Positions 38,760 to 50,254 of a stretch of 64,000 bases of DNA are shown here, piece after piece. Below the pieces are notes generated by a model, which was not told the origin of the DNA, ran no database searches, and saw nothing but the letters and a program-made list of their open reading frames with translations. The position numbers were made by a program, and so were the translations under genes. The DNA lies in assembly GCF_001039355.2 (NCBI RefSeq), contig NW_019776154.1:1-64000 (forward strand), read 5' to 3'. Numbering within the stretch: the stretch's first letter is position 1; the number at the start of each line of letters is the position of its first letter. This DNA comes from Lingula anatina. Lineage: Eukaryota; Brachiopoda; Lingulata; Lingulida; Lingulidae.

Positions 38760-39029
38760 CACACGATACGCTTTGAAATCATTTTTGGATTATTATAGGA
38801 CGAGGTCCAAATGCCGGTCTACCAGAGCACCTTGTGGGGTCCAACACTCAACCCTGATAATCTCCTGGCAGAAAATATCCAACTGCCCGAATTGGACATC
38901 GGAGACTGGTTGTACGTACCTAACATGGGGGCATACACTATTGTGCTTGCATCCTCTTTCAATGGGATTGCTCCACCGGAACTATTTTATTTTGCGTCTG
39001 ATGAAATCACCTCCGGACTCGGTACTTAG
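35512..39029 (+). CDS. Ornithine decarboxylase-like protein, copy 1 (probably catalytically inactive)
   Basis: Exons are 35512-35625, 36180-36652, 37257-37584, 38152-38262 and 38799-39029, all GT-AG with matching phases, giving 418 residues (human ODC has 461). This is a fold-III PLP-dependent decarboxylase: PFYAVKCN with the PLP lysine K70, GFDCAS with D89, LVLRI with R155, FHIGG, LDIGGGFPG, AEPG, NDGIHGSF with D317, WGPT, and MGAYT with Y388. Key catalytic positions are changed: Ser200 to G201, Arg277 to A279, and Cys360-Asp361 to L359-N360. The antizyme-binding segment is kept (K122, E139, L140, K142, R145), and position 126 is Lys, as in antizyme inhibitor 1. The C-terminal destabilising tail of vertebrate ODC is absent. 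The start ATG has context AACAAAATGG and is conserved in copy 2. An antizyme-inhibitor-like or new role is inference. Confidence 0.92.
36870..37085. mobile_element. Dispersed repeat inserted in ODC-like copy 1 intron 2
   Basis: This 216-bp block is missing from the same intron of copy 2, where TTTAAGTTAACAATG runs straight into TAGAATTTTGAAAT. It is highly similar to 26077-26307, so it arrived after the gene duplication or was lost from copy 2. Confidence 0.7.
38318..38485. mobile_element. hAT-like MITE in ODC-like copy 1 intron 4
   Basis: TIRs are CAGGGGCGGATT and AATCCGCCCCTG, with AATAT on both sides. The homologous intron of copy 2 reads GAGGTTTCACTAATTTTGGG without it, giving an empty site. 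The CAGGG terminus is hAT-like, but the 5-bp flank match is shorter than the usual 8 bp, so the class is uncertain. Confidence 0.75.
38688..38757. repeat. (AT)n microsatellite in ODC-like copy 1 intron 4
   Basis: About 35 AT units. The homologous position in copy 2 has only a few, so this expanded after duplication. Confidence 0.95.
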
Positions 39030-39239
39030 GGGAGACAGTTGAGGAGTTTGTATATCTGTCTTGATTGGAGTCCATATCAATCACATGTTGAAAAAAACAT
39101 GGGAACAATATGAACTAAAACGTAGACAATATCAATTAAAACGTATTACATGATCGTAGAAACTTAGAAAAAATTGCCTATTGCTACTTTCAGTTTTAAT
39201 CCTCATTTTCCACGCCTCATTTAGGCGTCTTATATTCCT

Positions 39240-39745
39240 CTTACATTCAGACAGTAACACAGGTATAATCTAGTCTAAGCAGGAAAATGTATCGTATACC
39301 TGGGTAAAACGAAATTGTTATGCACGGCATATACGGCAACATAATGTACATTCAACATAGTGACTTGCATATCAAAAAGAGTCATTAACACACTCACTTA
39401 CCAGAGACAGATTATGCAATAAACATCTTACAAGTTTTACAGCCATTCATTATTCTGTAGCAGCCAACCAGAACTGCTGACGCAATACTGGTATAATCAA
39501 GTCTGAGCAGGAAAATTATTTGTGCCGTATGCTAGGGCAAAACGATTTTTTGTCATATAAGGCAACATTATGCCCATTGAACATAGTGACTCGAATATAA
39601 AAAAGCGTTAACACACTTACCACAGACAGATTGTGCAATAAGTTTGTTAACAGTTTTGCAGTGCAGGTGAATATAAACCTACGTGAAGACCATTAGAAAG
39701 GTCCTTCACTTTTCTTGATGCCAGTTGCACATGTTAGAAGGCAAA
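39240..39745. repeat. Two direct copies of the ODC-unit 5' flank repeat
   Basis: Copies at about 39252-39440 and 39446-39745 match 34522-34845. Shared words include ACTGGTATAATCAAG, GGCAACATTATG and TGCAATAA. Confidence 0.75.
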
Positions 39746-40577
39746 TTAATGAAGACTAGCCGGTAAGCTATTTATCGTTTATCTATGTAAATCAATGAAG
39801 ACATTTTCAAACTTTGCGTTTATTTATTTCACCATGGTAGATTGCCAACACAAACGTCTAGGTTGGCGATGCTCAAAAATCATGGAGTACGTAATGCCAG
39901 TGCATTAATGATCCAACATAAGATTAAGTATTTTACATAAGAGGTGAGGATTTCTCACGTGGGCCTGCCTATCTCAAAACACCCCCGTGCCAAATCAGGT
40001 TAAAGTATCAGTATGACAAAAAATGAGGAGAGGTGTGAGGTTTTGTTAGTCGTCTTGTTTAGGTCTTGGTCATTAATCAGTGGGATATAAAGAGATCTGA
40101 AGAGTTAAGATGCACAGGTTTCTGAAATGTGCAATAATAGTAATGGCCAATATTATTCAACCGTTGAGATGTGCTTTGTTCGGGCTTTAGATAACTTCAC
40201 ACTGTTAGTCAATGCAACCCACAGAAAATTGGATAAAATCTATGTTATGAATAGTAGTGCATATGAGAAATGACTGTTCACGGCTTGTCAAGAAACCTGC
40301 TCTACGTGACTGATAGTAGGCTTGTTAAAGATATTATTGCCCTTTACCAAAAACTCCGTATTCGTTGCCTTATATACATTCTTTTGCCAAAAAAATATAT
40401 TGTGTTCAGTGACTAAATTAATTAACATTTACACACGTCATCTTATGGATGACCTGCGGGGGGGGATCGGTTTCTTAAATTTCTCCTTTACCTGAGCACC
40501 CACGAAAAGCGTTTTTACGCTAATTAAATGACACTAAGTACTCCAAAACCAGCCAGCGATTTTTCTTAGTCTTAGGG

Positions 40578-40830
40578 ACCATTCCCAGACCCTATCGTAC
40601 ACACTTCGGATCGATCTATCTCCTAGGGGGTTCTGGCTAAATTGCAATCAACTAAAGTGGCTTAGATGTCTGTCACGCCCACTGAAGCTGATAGGGGGTA
40701 ATTATCTATCGCTCAATAGCTTAAGTAGGCGTGTCAGACATCTAAAATCCCCTAAATCTGAGAGCAATTTAGCGAAAAACCCCTTGCAGGTAGACCGATC
40801 CTGTTAGAATGATCTAGGTATGGGAACCCA
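40578..40830. mobile_element. MITE, ATCGATC-TIR family, copy 5
   Basis: It has CATTCCCAGACC, GGATCGATCTATCTCC and CTAAATTGCAATCAACT on the left, and GAGAGCAATTTAGCG, GATCTAGGTATGGGAACC on the right. It most resembles copy 1 at 3.9 kb and lies in the segment private to ODC-like unit 2. Confidence 0.75.
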
Positions 40831-41393
40831 GACAACAGGTAAGTTCTAATTGACCCTCAAATCCAAGATGACTGCCAGCCACAAATTTGTTAACGGTTAA
40901 GGGATACTTGTAATTCACCAACTTAAGCCCTTGCTCTTACACAAGCATGCTATACATCGTTTTCATCTTTTTGGGTGTAGAAGTCATGTGTGGTATCACC
41001 TGTAAGATATTATGCAAGTAGAAATTATTGCAAGGCTCTAACACCAATATAGGCCCAAGTCTTCGCATTCACTTGGATACGTCTTGAAGTCTAATTAGTA
41101 CAAAAGTATTTTATATAACAATTTTAAATGGATATCGCCAGACCTAGAAACAAGTGCAAGTGACCAGAATGGCTTAATTGACGTTATGATGACCACATTT
41201 GAACTGTTGGACTTCAATATGATTGTAATACAGAACAATAAAAAAGGCAAGTGAATTCCAAGATTAATTACATCATACCATTAGTTGTCACTTGCTGTAG
41301 ATGTGCTTGTTCGTCCATTGGAAACAATTAAAACTTTGTAGTCGCCTTGTGGATTTCTATTGGTAGAGAGATGGCTGGTCTAGGCAAATTGTG

Positions 41394-41617
41394 CTAGGGA
41401 GGGTCACTGTCACTGTCAACTAGGGAAGGAGGCTGCTTCCTGGAGACTTTCTGCATTATGCCCCCTTGGCTACCTGCGCTGCTGCAGTTGTCTCGTTGGT
41501 TTTGCAGGTTCTCTCTTTTGTGAAAAGATACCACTTTCCTCTGAGGCAACTTGTTCCCATGCAATGATGCAAATGATGAATGTTTTTTGTGAGGGGTTGC
41601 TCTTTTGGCTGCTGCAC
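41394..41617 (-). CDS. Candidate terminal exon, basic serine-rich tail, unknown gene
   Basis: On the minus strand a branch-point-like CTAAC lies about 18 nt before CATCAG, then 73 open codons run to TAG at 41396-41394. The peptide is basic and polar, with AAAKRATPHKKHSSF, KLPQRKVVSFHKREN and the ending PSLVDSDSDPP. It resembles a disordered tail of a nuclear protein. It lies within the 2.5 kb segment present only in ODC-like unit 2. Another protein-like frame on the same strand (41980-42231) may be a partner exon or part of one decayed retrocopy. I do not recognise the protein. Confidence 0.35.
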
Positions 41618-41979
41618 CTGATGGTTTGTTAGTTAGAACAGTATTTTATATGACGTATGATCAAGCATGCAGACTACATGTCCTATCCAGCTATGCTATA
41701 ACTGCATCAGGATGGATCAATTGCTCAAGGTTAAACATCTGATCATGAGGACCTCAGCGTTGGAATTTTTTCTTGCAACTTAATGTTTTAACATGAAAGT
41801 TGTTCTAGCAGTATGTTTTGTGGAAGTGTCTCAGCTTCTTTGTGTGGTGTTGTTAGCCTGTCTACAATTCATAGCCAAAGCAGGTGGTCACAGGTAAGAA
41901 CATTGGTGCAGCTAACCTTGACCACATGGTGATGTTTCTTCTTTACCACATATTTTGTGCAATATGTAGTAAGAAGCAC

Positions 41980-42231
41980 TTAGTAAAGCAAGTCACCCAA
42001 AGTTAAAGATATTCCATGAGGGATCCTAGCACAGATAGGATCTTGTGTACATGTAGCTGTTAGGGTACTGACATTACCAGTTTGTTGATGCCTCACTGTC
42101 TGAGAACCAAAAAAACTTCGGCAAGAGCCTGTCTCAGCCCATCCAGTGCTAGACATCAGTCTTCCGTGATCAATATCTTTCATGGGAAACTCTATGGAAT
42201 TCAAATCAGATGAATAACCATTTAGACCAGT
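41980..42231 (-). CDS. Candidate exon, unknown gene
   Basis: This open minus-strand stretch after GACGTTAG reads ETGLNGYSSDLNSIEF, then DIDHGRLMSSTGWAETG and so on to a stop at 41980. Residue make-up is protein-like (Cys, Trp, Gly spread evenly), but I know no domain here. It could be joined to 41394-41617 in a minus-strand gene placed between the two ODC-like genes. Alternative: part of an old processed pseudogene. Confidence 0.3.
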   Translation of the reverse strand, partial: TGLNGYSSDLNSIEFPMKDIDHGRLMSSTGWAETGSCRSFFGSQTVRHQQTGNVSTLTATCTQDPICARIPHGISLTLGDLLY

Positions 42232-42988
42232 TTCCTAACGTCTTGCGTATTGAATTTTTTTTTTGCCCGGTGAAGTTGGGCATTGTCATTTCTGGAAATC
42301 ATCTCTCCATTGCATTCAAGTTGCAACCATAAGTGTATCACACCCTTTGTTCATAATCTACCAAAATTCCAAGCCCTTTCCTTTGGGGATTTTGTATTAC
42401 ATCAATCCATATTATCTCATTTATTGTCCAAATTATTCTAGCTAGTCATTGCCCTCTTCTCTTCTAATAAATAAATAATTAACGTGCTCTCCCAAATTGA
42501 TGAAACATTAACCTATCCCCTATAAACATGCCATTACCTATATAAACATTATTGTAACATAATTATTATTTTAGGTATCCAAATGTTCCCAAGCTCAATG
42601 AAGCTCTGTTTTGGTCATAAATAAATAAGACTAAATCCACATGGCTGGAAAATAGTCTTTTATTGAAATTATTGAAAATCAAAATAACAAAAATTAGGAA
42701 TAAACAAAGACAATATCAAATAAAGTTATAACCAAAACATCCCCAACACAGCATAGCAAAATATTGGCAAAAATAGGAAAACAATGGCCACAAGATGGTA
42801 CATCTAGAGAAGCTGACATCCCCACCAAGGTAACTCATGATACTCAGAATGTATTTTTTTTTTCTTTCTGCCAAAGTAAACATACCGAGCTATTTTCAGA
42901 ACCTTTAATTATTTACAATTAATTTTTTCAGATTGTTACAAATATTATAAAGGGAAAGATAACGCAACTGCTTTTTAAAGAGAACAAA

Positions 42989-45900
42989 ATGGCGACAGCA
43001 CACCCTCAAAGCCCGCAAAATATTGAGAAAAATCCTGGACTGCACAGTCACCACGCAGTATTACAAGTTATTAAGGAAAAGATTATGGAAGTGAATGACA
43101 GGGTAATTACGACATTTGAAAATTATTTGATTTTTATCATAGCATTTGCATTATGACGTAAGACTTCTTTAAATGCAACCACAACTGTAATAAGTCTGAA
43201 AACAGAAGTCCACTAAATAAGAATACTGTCACCAATAAGACTGTCCAGTAAAGGCGTTTATGCTATTTCTCATAGGTTAAAAATCAGTTTCGTTTGAGGA
43301 GATTTACCTTTTTATCAGACTGCGTTCTTTTAGTTTTCTACTTGATAACAAGTGTTGATAATTTAAGGCTTGTGTTGCAGACAATGTGTATTCAATTACA
43401 GTATTCAATTATCGGCGAAATTGGTCCTTTCAGTAACCATCGGCAATAGATTGAAATCACCCACATTGGTCATCTACAGTAATTGGTATTTTTTTCAGAG
43501 GACCGACATTTTTGTCAATGTTATTTGATTGTTGTATAAGTATCCAGACAAATCCAAATCGGAAAGCATCCAAAAAGAATATTATTTATGCTACGGTCAA
43601 TTTAGGGTTGTTGTCAACACAATTTCCTACGTATGATTACATTTATTGCAGCGACCCTTCTATATCGTTAACTTGGATGACATCGTTGACAAGCACAAGC
43701 AGTGGCTGGCACAAATGCCACGTGTCAAACCCTTCTACGCCGTGAAATGTAACAACACTGAGCCAGTCGTGAAGACGATTGCGGCACTTGGAGCGGGGTT
43801 TTACTGCGCCAGCAGTGCTGAGTTCCAGCAGGTTCTAAATCTTGGGGTGGGGACAGATCGGATAAAATATGGCCATCCTTGCAAAGATCCCCAAGATATC
43901 AAACTTGCTTCAAAACAAGGAGTCGACCTAATGGCCTTTGACAACGAGTGTGAATTGTTCAAGATAAAGAGACTCTATCCAAGTGCAAGACTTGTGTTAC
44001 GGATCCAACCACAAGATGACGAGGATGTATATAAACACGGCAAGATGTATGGTTGTGCCTTAGACCAATGCAAAGAACTTCTCGCGAAGGCAAAAGAAAT
44101 GGAACTGACCGTCGTGGGTGTCAGGTAGTTCAACAACTGTTACTATTATCCGGTGGCTGTAACATTAATATCATTGAACTACAACTGTTTTGTCTATTCA
44201 GAAACTGCTGTAGACGCACTGGTTCACAGCTCAATTGAATTACTGTGTATAAACACGGTTTTGTAAACCATCTTCACACATCTAAATCTTAAATGTATGC
44301 ATGTATCTGTGTAATCTTCCACATTTAAGTTAACAATGAAAACTTGAGGGTAGAATTTTGAAATTATTAAATTAGTACATGTATATGCATCTGCACTGCA
44401 TCCTTAATAATTAAAGTAGTAAGAGTGTGAAATTGAACAATTTTATTATTTGCTATAGTTCGGTATGTAATTCAGTGTTTCACAAAATTTTATTTTCCTT
44501 AGCTTCCATATCGGTGGCCTCTGCACTGATTACATGGCCTACCACCACACCATACGCTTGTGCCGTGACATCTTTGATGAAGCCAAATCCATGGACTACA
44601 ACCTCAACTTACTGGACATTGGTGGTGGGTTCGCCGGTTATGCAGTCGAAAACAATCCAACGTTCTCTGATGCTGCCAAAGTCATAAACATGGCGCTAGA
44701 CGAATATTTCCCAAAAGAAGAAAATTTTGAAGTCATTGCTGAACCTGGAGTGTACTACGTGCAGTCGGCCTTCACCTTGGCACTAAGAGTTATCGGAAAA
44801 CGAGTTTTACGCTCGGCAACCTCGGCCAAGGTTTGTGCATTTAAATTTTTCGTAAAGTTCCGTATGAAGTTAAATGTTTGATAAACCCGACTAAATCCCA
44901 TTATATATTTTCAAATATCATAACGTGAAGAAGTACTAAAGGGTGTTGTCTCGGGTATCCCGAAAAATACTTTTTGAACAACTTTTCCCCTTTATTTCTG
45001 TGCTTTGTGTATCACTCGATCGTTGCTGTCAAATCTTATTTGAAATTTAATGCTATTGTGGGCGCAGCAGTAATGCGTCATGCATTTACTACGTCTGGCA
45101 GACTTTAACAAACCGAGGGGCGGAAAAAATGTCAAGTTTACGACCAGAAATTTGAAAAAAGTGAAGTTTTTTTTTTATTTTGGCAGACCGAGGGATTAAA
45201 TTGGCTTATCCCTTGGAATGACTTAATATGAGTCGTGTAAGAAATTAGTAGAAGAACTAGTAGAAGTGGCGATATAAATGTGCGATATAAGGAATCCACG
45301 CTCACTCCATACATGTCTGTAACTTTAATTCTTGGTGTATGCTTCCTTCCCGAGTAAGTGTTCGTGACTTATATATCAGTTTGTATGTCTGATCCGCCTG
45401 AAACTATTTTTAAGCTGGTCCCTGTTTTTTTTTTTTTTTTTTTTTTTTTTCATGTGCCTTATAGGTCTCTGAACAGTCATACTTCTACTACGTCAATGAT
45501 GGGATCCATGGGTCATTCTGTATCATTAAGTCATTTATGGCTGATAAGCTGGTTGGAAATTTCCACGTCTTAAAGGTATGTATCTGAGACAATAATCACA
45601 AAGAATATTTATATGAGGTTTCACTAATTTTGGGTAAAATTTGGTAACCAGATTTACTGATTGAGTGACAATGCAGTTGGTAAAGGGTGTATTATCTTAA
45701 CATTTCGGTTATAATCCAAAAATGTAAATGGCTATTTCCCCCTTTTTTATTAAATGAATATAGAGCAATGAACACAGTTATGTTTTTATTTTTAAATATC
45801 CTGATATGTATATCACGATACGCTGTGTAATCAAATTTGGATCATTATAGGACGACGTCCAAATGCCGGTCTACCAGAGCACCTTGTGGGGTCCAACACT

Positions 45901-46081
45901 CAACCCTGATGATCTCCTGGCACAGAACATCCAACTGCCCGAACTGGACATAGGAGACTGGTTGTACGTGCCTAACATGGGGGCGTACACTATTGTGCTT
46001 GCATCCTCCTTCAATGGGATTGCTCCGCCGGAACTATTTTATTTTGCGTCTGATGAAATCACCTCCGGACTCGGTGATTAG
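42989..46081 (+). CDS. Ornithine decarboxylase-like protein, copy 2 (probably catalytically inactive)
   Basis: Exons are 42989-43102, 43652-44124, 44503-44830, 45465-45575 and 45851-46081. Lengths and phases are identical to copy 1, giving 418 residues. By eye about 32 residues differ (around 92% identity). Shared losses are G201, L359 and N360, and position 279 is Val here. Unique to this copy, the PLP-contacting Asp88 equivalent is Tyr89 (GFYCAS) and the glycine-rich loop reads GGGFAG. Most exon 4 differences cluster in one short run (residues 324-330). The PLP lysine K70, R155, D317 and Y388 and the antizyme-binding element are unchanged. The intact frame over five exons argues that it is maintained or very young. 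Loss of ODC activity is inferred. Confidence 0.92.
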
Positions 46082-46392
46082 GGGAGACAGTTAGGGAGTT
46101 TTTATTCCTGTCTTGATTGGAAAACATATATATCACATGTTGAAAAAACATGGGAACAATATCAACTAAAACGTATAAAATTATCATAAAAAATTAGAAA
46201 AAATCGCCCATTGCTTCAAACTGTTTTAATCCTCATTTTTATCTGGGTCATTTTTATACCACACCGATAACTAGCGTTGTCGTCGGCACAGCATATTTTA
46301 TACCTATCAGCTAGGTAGTAGGCATTTTATATTCAGCGTACTTATGTGTATAAACAGTAATTTGTTCACATGTTAGCTGCATGCAAGTCCGC

Positions 46393-46550
46393 CAGGGCTC
46401 CGTAACTCGAAAGCATCGCGAATTGCGACCGAGCGCAAGCGCCTCTATTCCATAACTGGAGATTTACTCGCCCCATGTAATAGCCTAGCCTCGAAATGAA
46501 AGGTGATATCGCCATCGCAATTCGCGATGCTTCCGAGTTACGGAGCCCTG
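46393..46550. mobile_element. Hairpin MITE with CAGGG termini
   Basis: CAGGGCTCCGTAACTCG, then CATCGCGAATTGCGA, are mirrored at the right end by TCGCAATTCGCGATG and CGAGTTACGGAGCCCTG. CAGGG ends are hAT-like, but I see no clear 8-bp target duplication. It lies between the ODC and collagen duplications. Confidence 0.8.
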
Positions 46551-47283
46551 GAATAAAAGCGCTACCTATATACCATATATATGTGTCAGGAATATAGGTC
46601 CCATAATAACAATATTTTCTAAAGTTCTGCATACCGTTCGCACTAACACATCAGTAAATTCCCTCTCCACTTTCTTTTTTCTGCAATTATTATTTTGTCA
46701 TTTGATGCATTTTTGCCTGCTATAATTGGGTTACGATATAAAAATGGAGACAATATCACATGGAAGCAGTTGTCTCAGTTCTACATTGAAAGCTGTTCCT
46801 AAACTATATTTCCATAATCTGTTAACGTTAACATTTTACATGTTCTTTTAATAATATTTACGGTAGGTCCCTTTCACTTTACAAACATGTATTTAAAGTA
46901 TAAGAAATAAAGGTTTGCATTGAAATCGAGTTAAAAAACCTCGAAGAAATCTTACAATGAAATATCATAAAAAGGGCTCCACGCTGTGAAACCAAGTCAT
47001 TAAAATCAGTCCAATCCATTTGAAATACAACTGCTGGTAGATACACGTTCGCTTGGTTTGATTCAACGTTATACACGAACAAAGTGGAGTTGACTGAAGA
47101 AAAACAAGAATATGATCAACTCATCCAAGCACTACACTATCTTAGTTCATAAATGGTTTCTTGTTTCATGTTGGGTTCTAAACAATATCGACCTCACCAT
47201 TTTCGTTCTAAAACCAACTACAGGAAGTAGACGTTTAAAACGTAATTCAATATCTATGTCAGACTCAATTAAACCACAGACCT

Positions 47284-47512
47284 CAAGGGTGGATCCAGGA
47301 TTATTTGAAGGGTGGGTGGATGGGAAGCCAACCCCTCCCCCTCTTGGCGTGGAGTTCGGGGCCTGCTGAAGGGCCCGAAAATCTTAGTATTTTAGAGGTT
47401 TAGTTCTATGATTCAGCTAGTCTAAATTCTAATTTGAAGAGGGGTCCAAGAATCGAAGAGGGGTTAGGACCCCCCGACCCCCCCCCCCTCCTCTAAATCC
47501 GCCACTGCACCT
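47284..47512. mobile_element. Degenerate hAT-like repeat
   Basis: The left end is CAAGGGTGGATCCAGGATT and the right end is CTCTAAATCCGCCACTG (inverse of CAGTGGCGGATTTAGAG). The interior is G/C-run-rich. It sits in the 5' flank of collagen copy 1 and is absent from copy 2. Confidence 0.6.
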
Positions 47513-47792
47513 ATTCTTTGATTTGTACTCTGAACTCTTGGTGGTGTACAAAACAAGTGAGGGCAAACAAACTGTTAACTTCCTTCAATCAATCTTAGAA
47601 CATTTTAGCTTAAATGTTCCTGTTTAGGACTTGATATAACGCATTCATCTTAATCTTCATATCTAAGTACATGTAGGCTCAGTTGTTTTTTCTTTTCCTT
47701 ATATCTCAGTCAACGGAGAAAAAGACCAAATGCGAGTAAAATCTATCGCCTTTTTTGACGTGGCAACAGTATCTCTCTGCAACATTGTCAAT

Positions 47793-50254
47793 ATGTCTAC
47801 TTCTGCTGTTGTAATTACTAGTATGTTAGTTGCATCAGTCTGGCATCTTGGAGGAGCAAAAAGTGTTGACGACACTGCTTTTAACAAACTCATGGATAGG
47901 GTTCGTAGCTTAGAAAGTGTGCTTCAGGTCCAGGGCCTCGAGAATTCACAATTTGAGACAGATATCAAGCTAATGAAAAAAGAGAATCAGCATCTTAAGG
48001 TAATGTAAATACCCAACAGTATTTCATCATTATTAAATTATTTTTGAAAGATCACCTTAAAACTCATTTATTTATTTGTTATTAAATCTTCCATCCAATC
48101 AAGATTCTTTAGAAACGTTATTAGGCACATTTGCGAAAAGCTAAAAGTCAGAATAAATATACATGTAGGTTATGAATTTCCAGGATTCCATACACAGCCT
48201 CCAGTTAACCCTAAATGATCACCCCAGTAATGAAAAAGACGTCCAGTCAAAATTGTTGTCAGCCATGAATGATGATCATAACAACGCATCAGTCACAGGG
48301 ACTGTGCAGAGTAGGTGAAAATTACAAACAAATACTGTATATTTGAGAAAATTAATATGAACGATTATTGCTCGGTGTTTATATCATTACACTTTTTTAT
48401 TCACTTAAAAACCATGGAAAAACTAAAAATCATCACCAATGGCCATTTTATGTATAAGTCTATTTCTTGCCTCTCTCTCAGCTGCCGTGTGCCCTCAGGC
48501 ATGCATGGGACTCCCAGGCAGAGATGGCAGAGATGGTACACCTGGGAATGATGGGAAACCAGGCAGAGATGGGAAACCTGGCGATGATGGGAAGCCCGGA
48601 AATGACGGAAAAGCAGGCAGAGATGGGAGACCAGGCAATGATGGAAATCCTGGCAGAGATGGGAAACCTGGAAGAGACGGTAGTCGTGGGACAGAGGGCA
48701 AACCAGGCAAAGATGGCAGAGATGGTATACCTGGCCAAGACGGAGAAGGAATCCAGGTGAGAATGATACGTAGATGATTTTTAATGTACATACACATCCT
48801 GTCTGTGCATGTATCCATCTCTTGTCTTTGTCGTCGTCGTCGACGATGTGTATTTTCAAAGATAAAAATGTATATGGAGAAAAATAAAATACAGGTTCAT
48901 TTCAAAAATCAGCTGAATCGGACCAAGTGGCTTATGTGTCACACAGATGAGTGAATTTATTTGTGTTGCTGGTAAATTCTCATTTGGAAGATATTGGGGA
49001 TATATTTAGTAAAGAGTTTGGTCACACTTTTATCTTTTATTATAATATTAATTTTTTCTTTGATTTAGCTAAAGTAAAATAGAAAGCATACCAAGGGCAG
49101 TGTTATAAGGGTTCACAAAATTAATTAATATTTTGTGTTGTTGATAGGGTCCTCCCGGTCCCGCTGGTCCACCTGGTCCTTCTGTGACAGACGACAGAAT
49201 CAAACAACTTATTCAAGATCTAGGTACACTTTACGCTTCTTTACTTTAAAGATGATATTGTCCAACGGTCTGCATGGACCGTACCACAATGGCTGTTTAC
49301 GTATCCATAAAAATTACTCTTCAATTGGTAAAAAATTGGTTTCCATTTGAAAATGTTAAAACATAAGACATGCTGACCGTTGATATTGCAAAATGTAAAC
49401 CATCTAAAATAAATTCCAAGATAACGACACTCAACAATTTGCGTATTTTTGTATTGTTTTATAGGTTTACCACCTAATACGACAGGTGGCGGATCAGTGT
49501 ACACGAGATGGGGGAGAACTAAGTGTGGTGTCTCTTCTAAACTTCTTTATGAAGGTAAGAACTGCATAAGCAATTACAGTCACGCGGTTTTAAAATTGAA
49601 CCATTTCAAAAATGAAAACATAATTTTTAATGGATTGTTAACCCATAATAAATTACTTTGGCTGCCATTTCATTAAGGCCTAAATCATATAACTTCCTCC
49701 TACATATACTGCATTGTAATCATCGCTGTTGCCTTTTTATTTTTATATTAGGTTATACTGCTGGTTCCTTCTATGCTCAGAAAGGTGGGGCTAGCAACTA
49801 CATTTGTCTCCCTCACGACCCACAGTGGGGCAAATACCAAGATGGTCTCCAGACTTCTGGCAGTTACATTTACGGTACAGAATACAAAATGGGATACTAC
49901 ACCAATGATCCTTTCCAGAGAATCAATGTTGGAGGCAAGAATTTCAAGGACCATGATGCTCCGTGTGCTGTTTGTTACACCCAGAACCGCACCAGTCATG
50001 TTATGATTCCAGCCTGGAAGACATGTCCTGCCGAGTGGACACTGGAATATCATGGCTACTTGGTTGCCCAATACTATTCGCAATATAGAACTGAATTTGT
50101 CTGTCTTGATGAGGCTCCAGAAGCAGTCAGAGGAGGAGAAATCAACAGAAATGGTGCCCTTTTCTATGTAGTTCAAGCCAAATGTGGTCAAGCTCTCCCA
50201 TGTCCGAATTATGTTGAAGGGAGAGAGCTCACCTGCGTTGTGTGCTCCAAGTAG
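47793..50254 (+). CDS. Short-chain collagen C4-like secreted protein, copy 1
   Basis: Exons are 47793-47999, 48184-48310, 48482-48756, 49148-49223, 49465-49554 and 49752-50254, giving 425 residues. Order: hydrophobic N-terminus (5-17, signal peptide or anchor); coiled-coil heptads (30-68); acidic linker; CPQAC (115-119); 26 Gly-X-Y triplets rich in Asp, Lys and Arg (121-198); a break (GEGIQ); four triplets [12 protein letters not shown]; then a C-terminal domain of about 195 residues with ten cysteines. Landmarks are [43 protein letters not shown] and ELTCVVC. This domain is known from invertebrate short-chain collagen C4-like proteins. I chose ATG 47793 because it aligns with copy 2; an in-frame ATG at 47730 is not conserved. 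A conserved acceptor at 47708-47709 suggests an upstream noncoding exon. Likely extracellular, probably trimeric; function unknown. Confidence 0.92.

Larger units (their letters stand above)
34522..46140. repeat. Tandem duplication carrying the two ODC-like genes
   Basis: Unit 1 (34522-39100) and unit 2 (39240-46140) share the 5' flank, exons, introns and 3' UTR start. The flank piece TTACCAGAGACAGA...TGCAATAA appears at about 34700, 39400 and (as TTACCACAGACAGA) 39620. AACACCCCCGTG appears at about 34955 and 39980, and GGCTTGTCAAGAAACC at about 35256 and 40285. Unit 2 carries an extra 2.5 kb (about 40320-42795) between flank and gene. A 39240-39745 local doubling gives the flank element a third copy. 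Confidence 0.85.

Noticed and set aside
48401-48859. Antisense and alternative-frame ORFs over the collagen exon (also 54009-54386)
   Set aside because: They are by-products of the Gly-X-Y repeat periodicity opposite the real exon.
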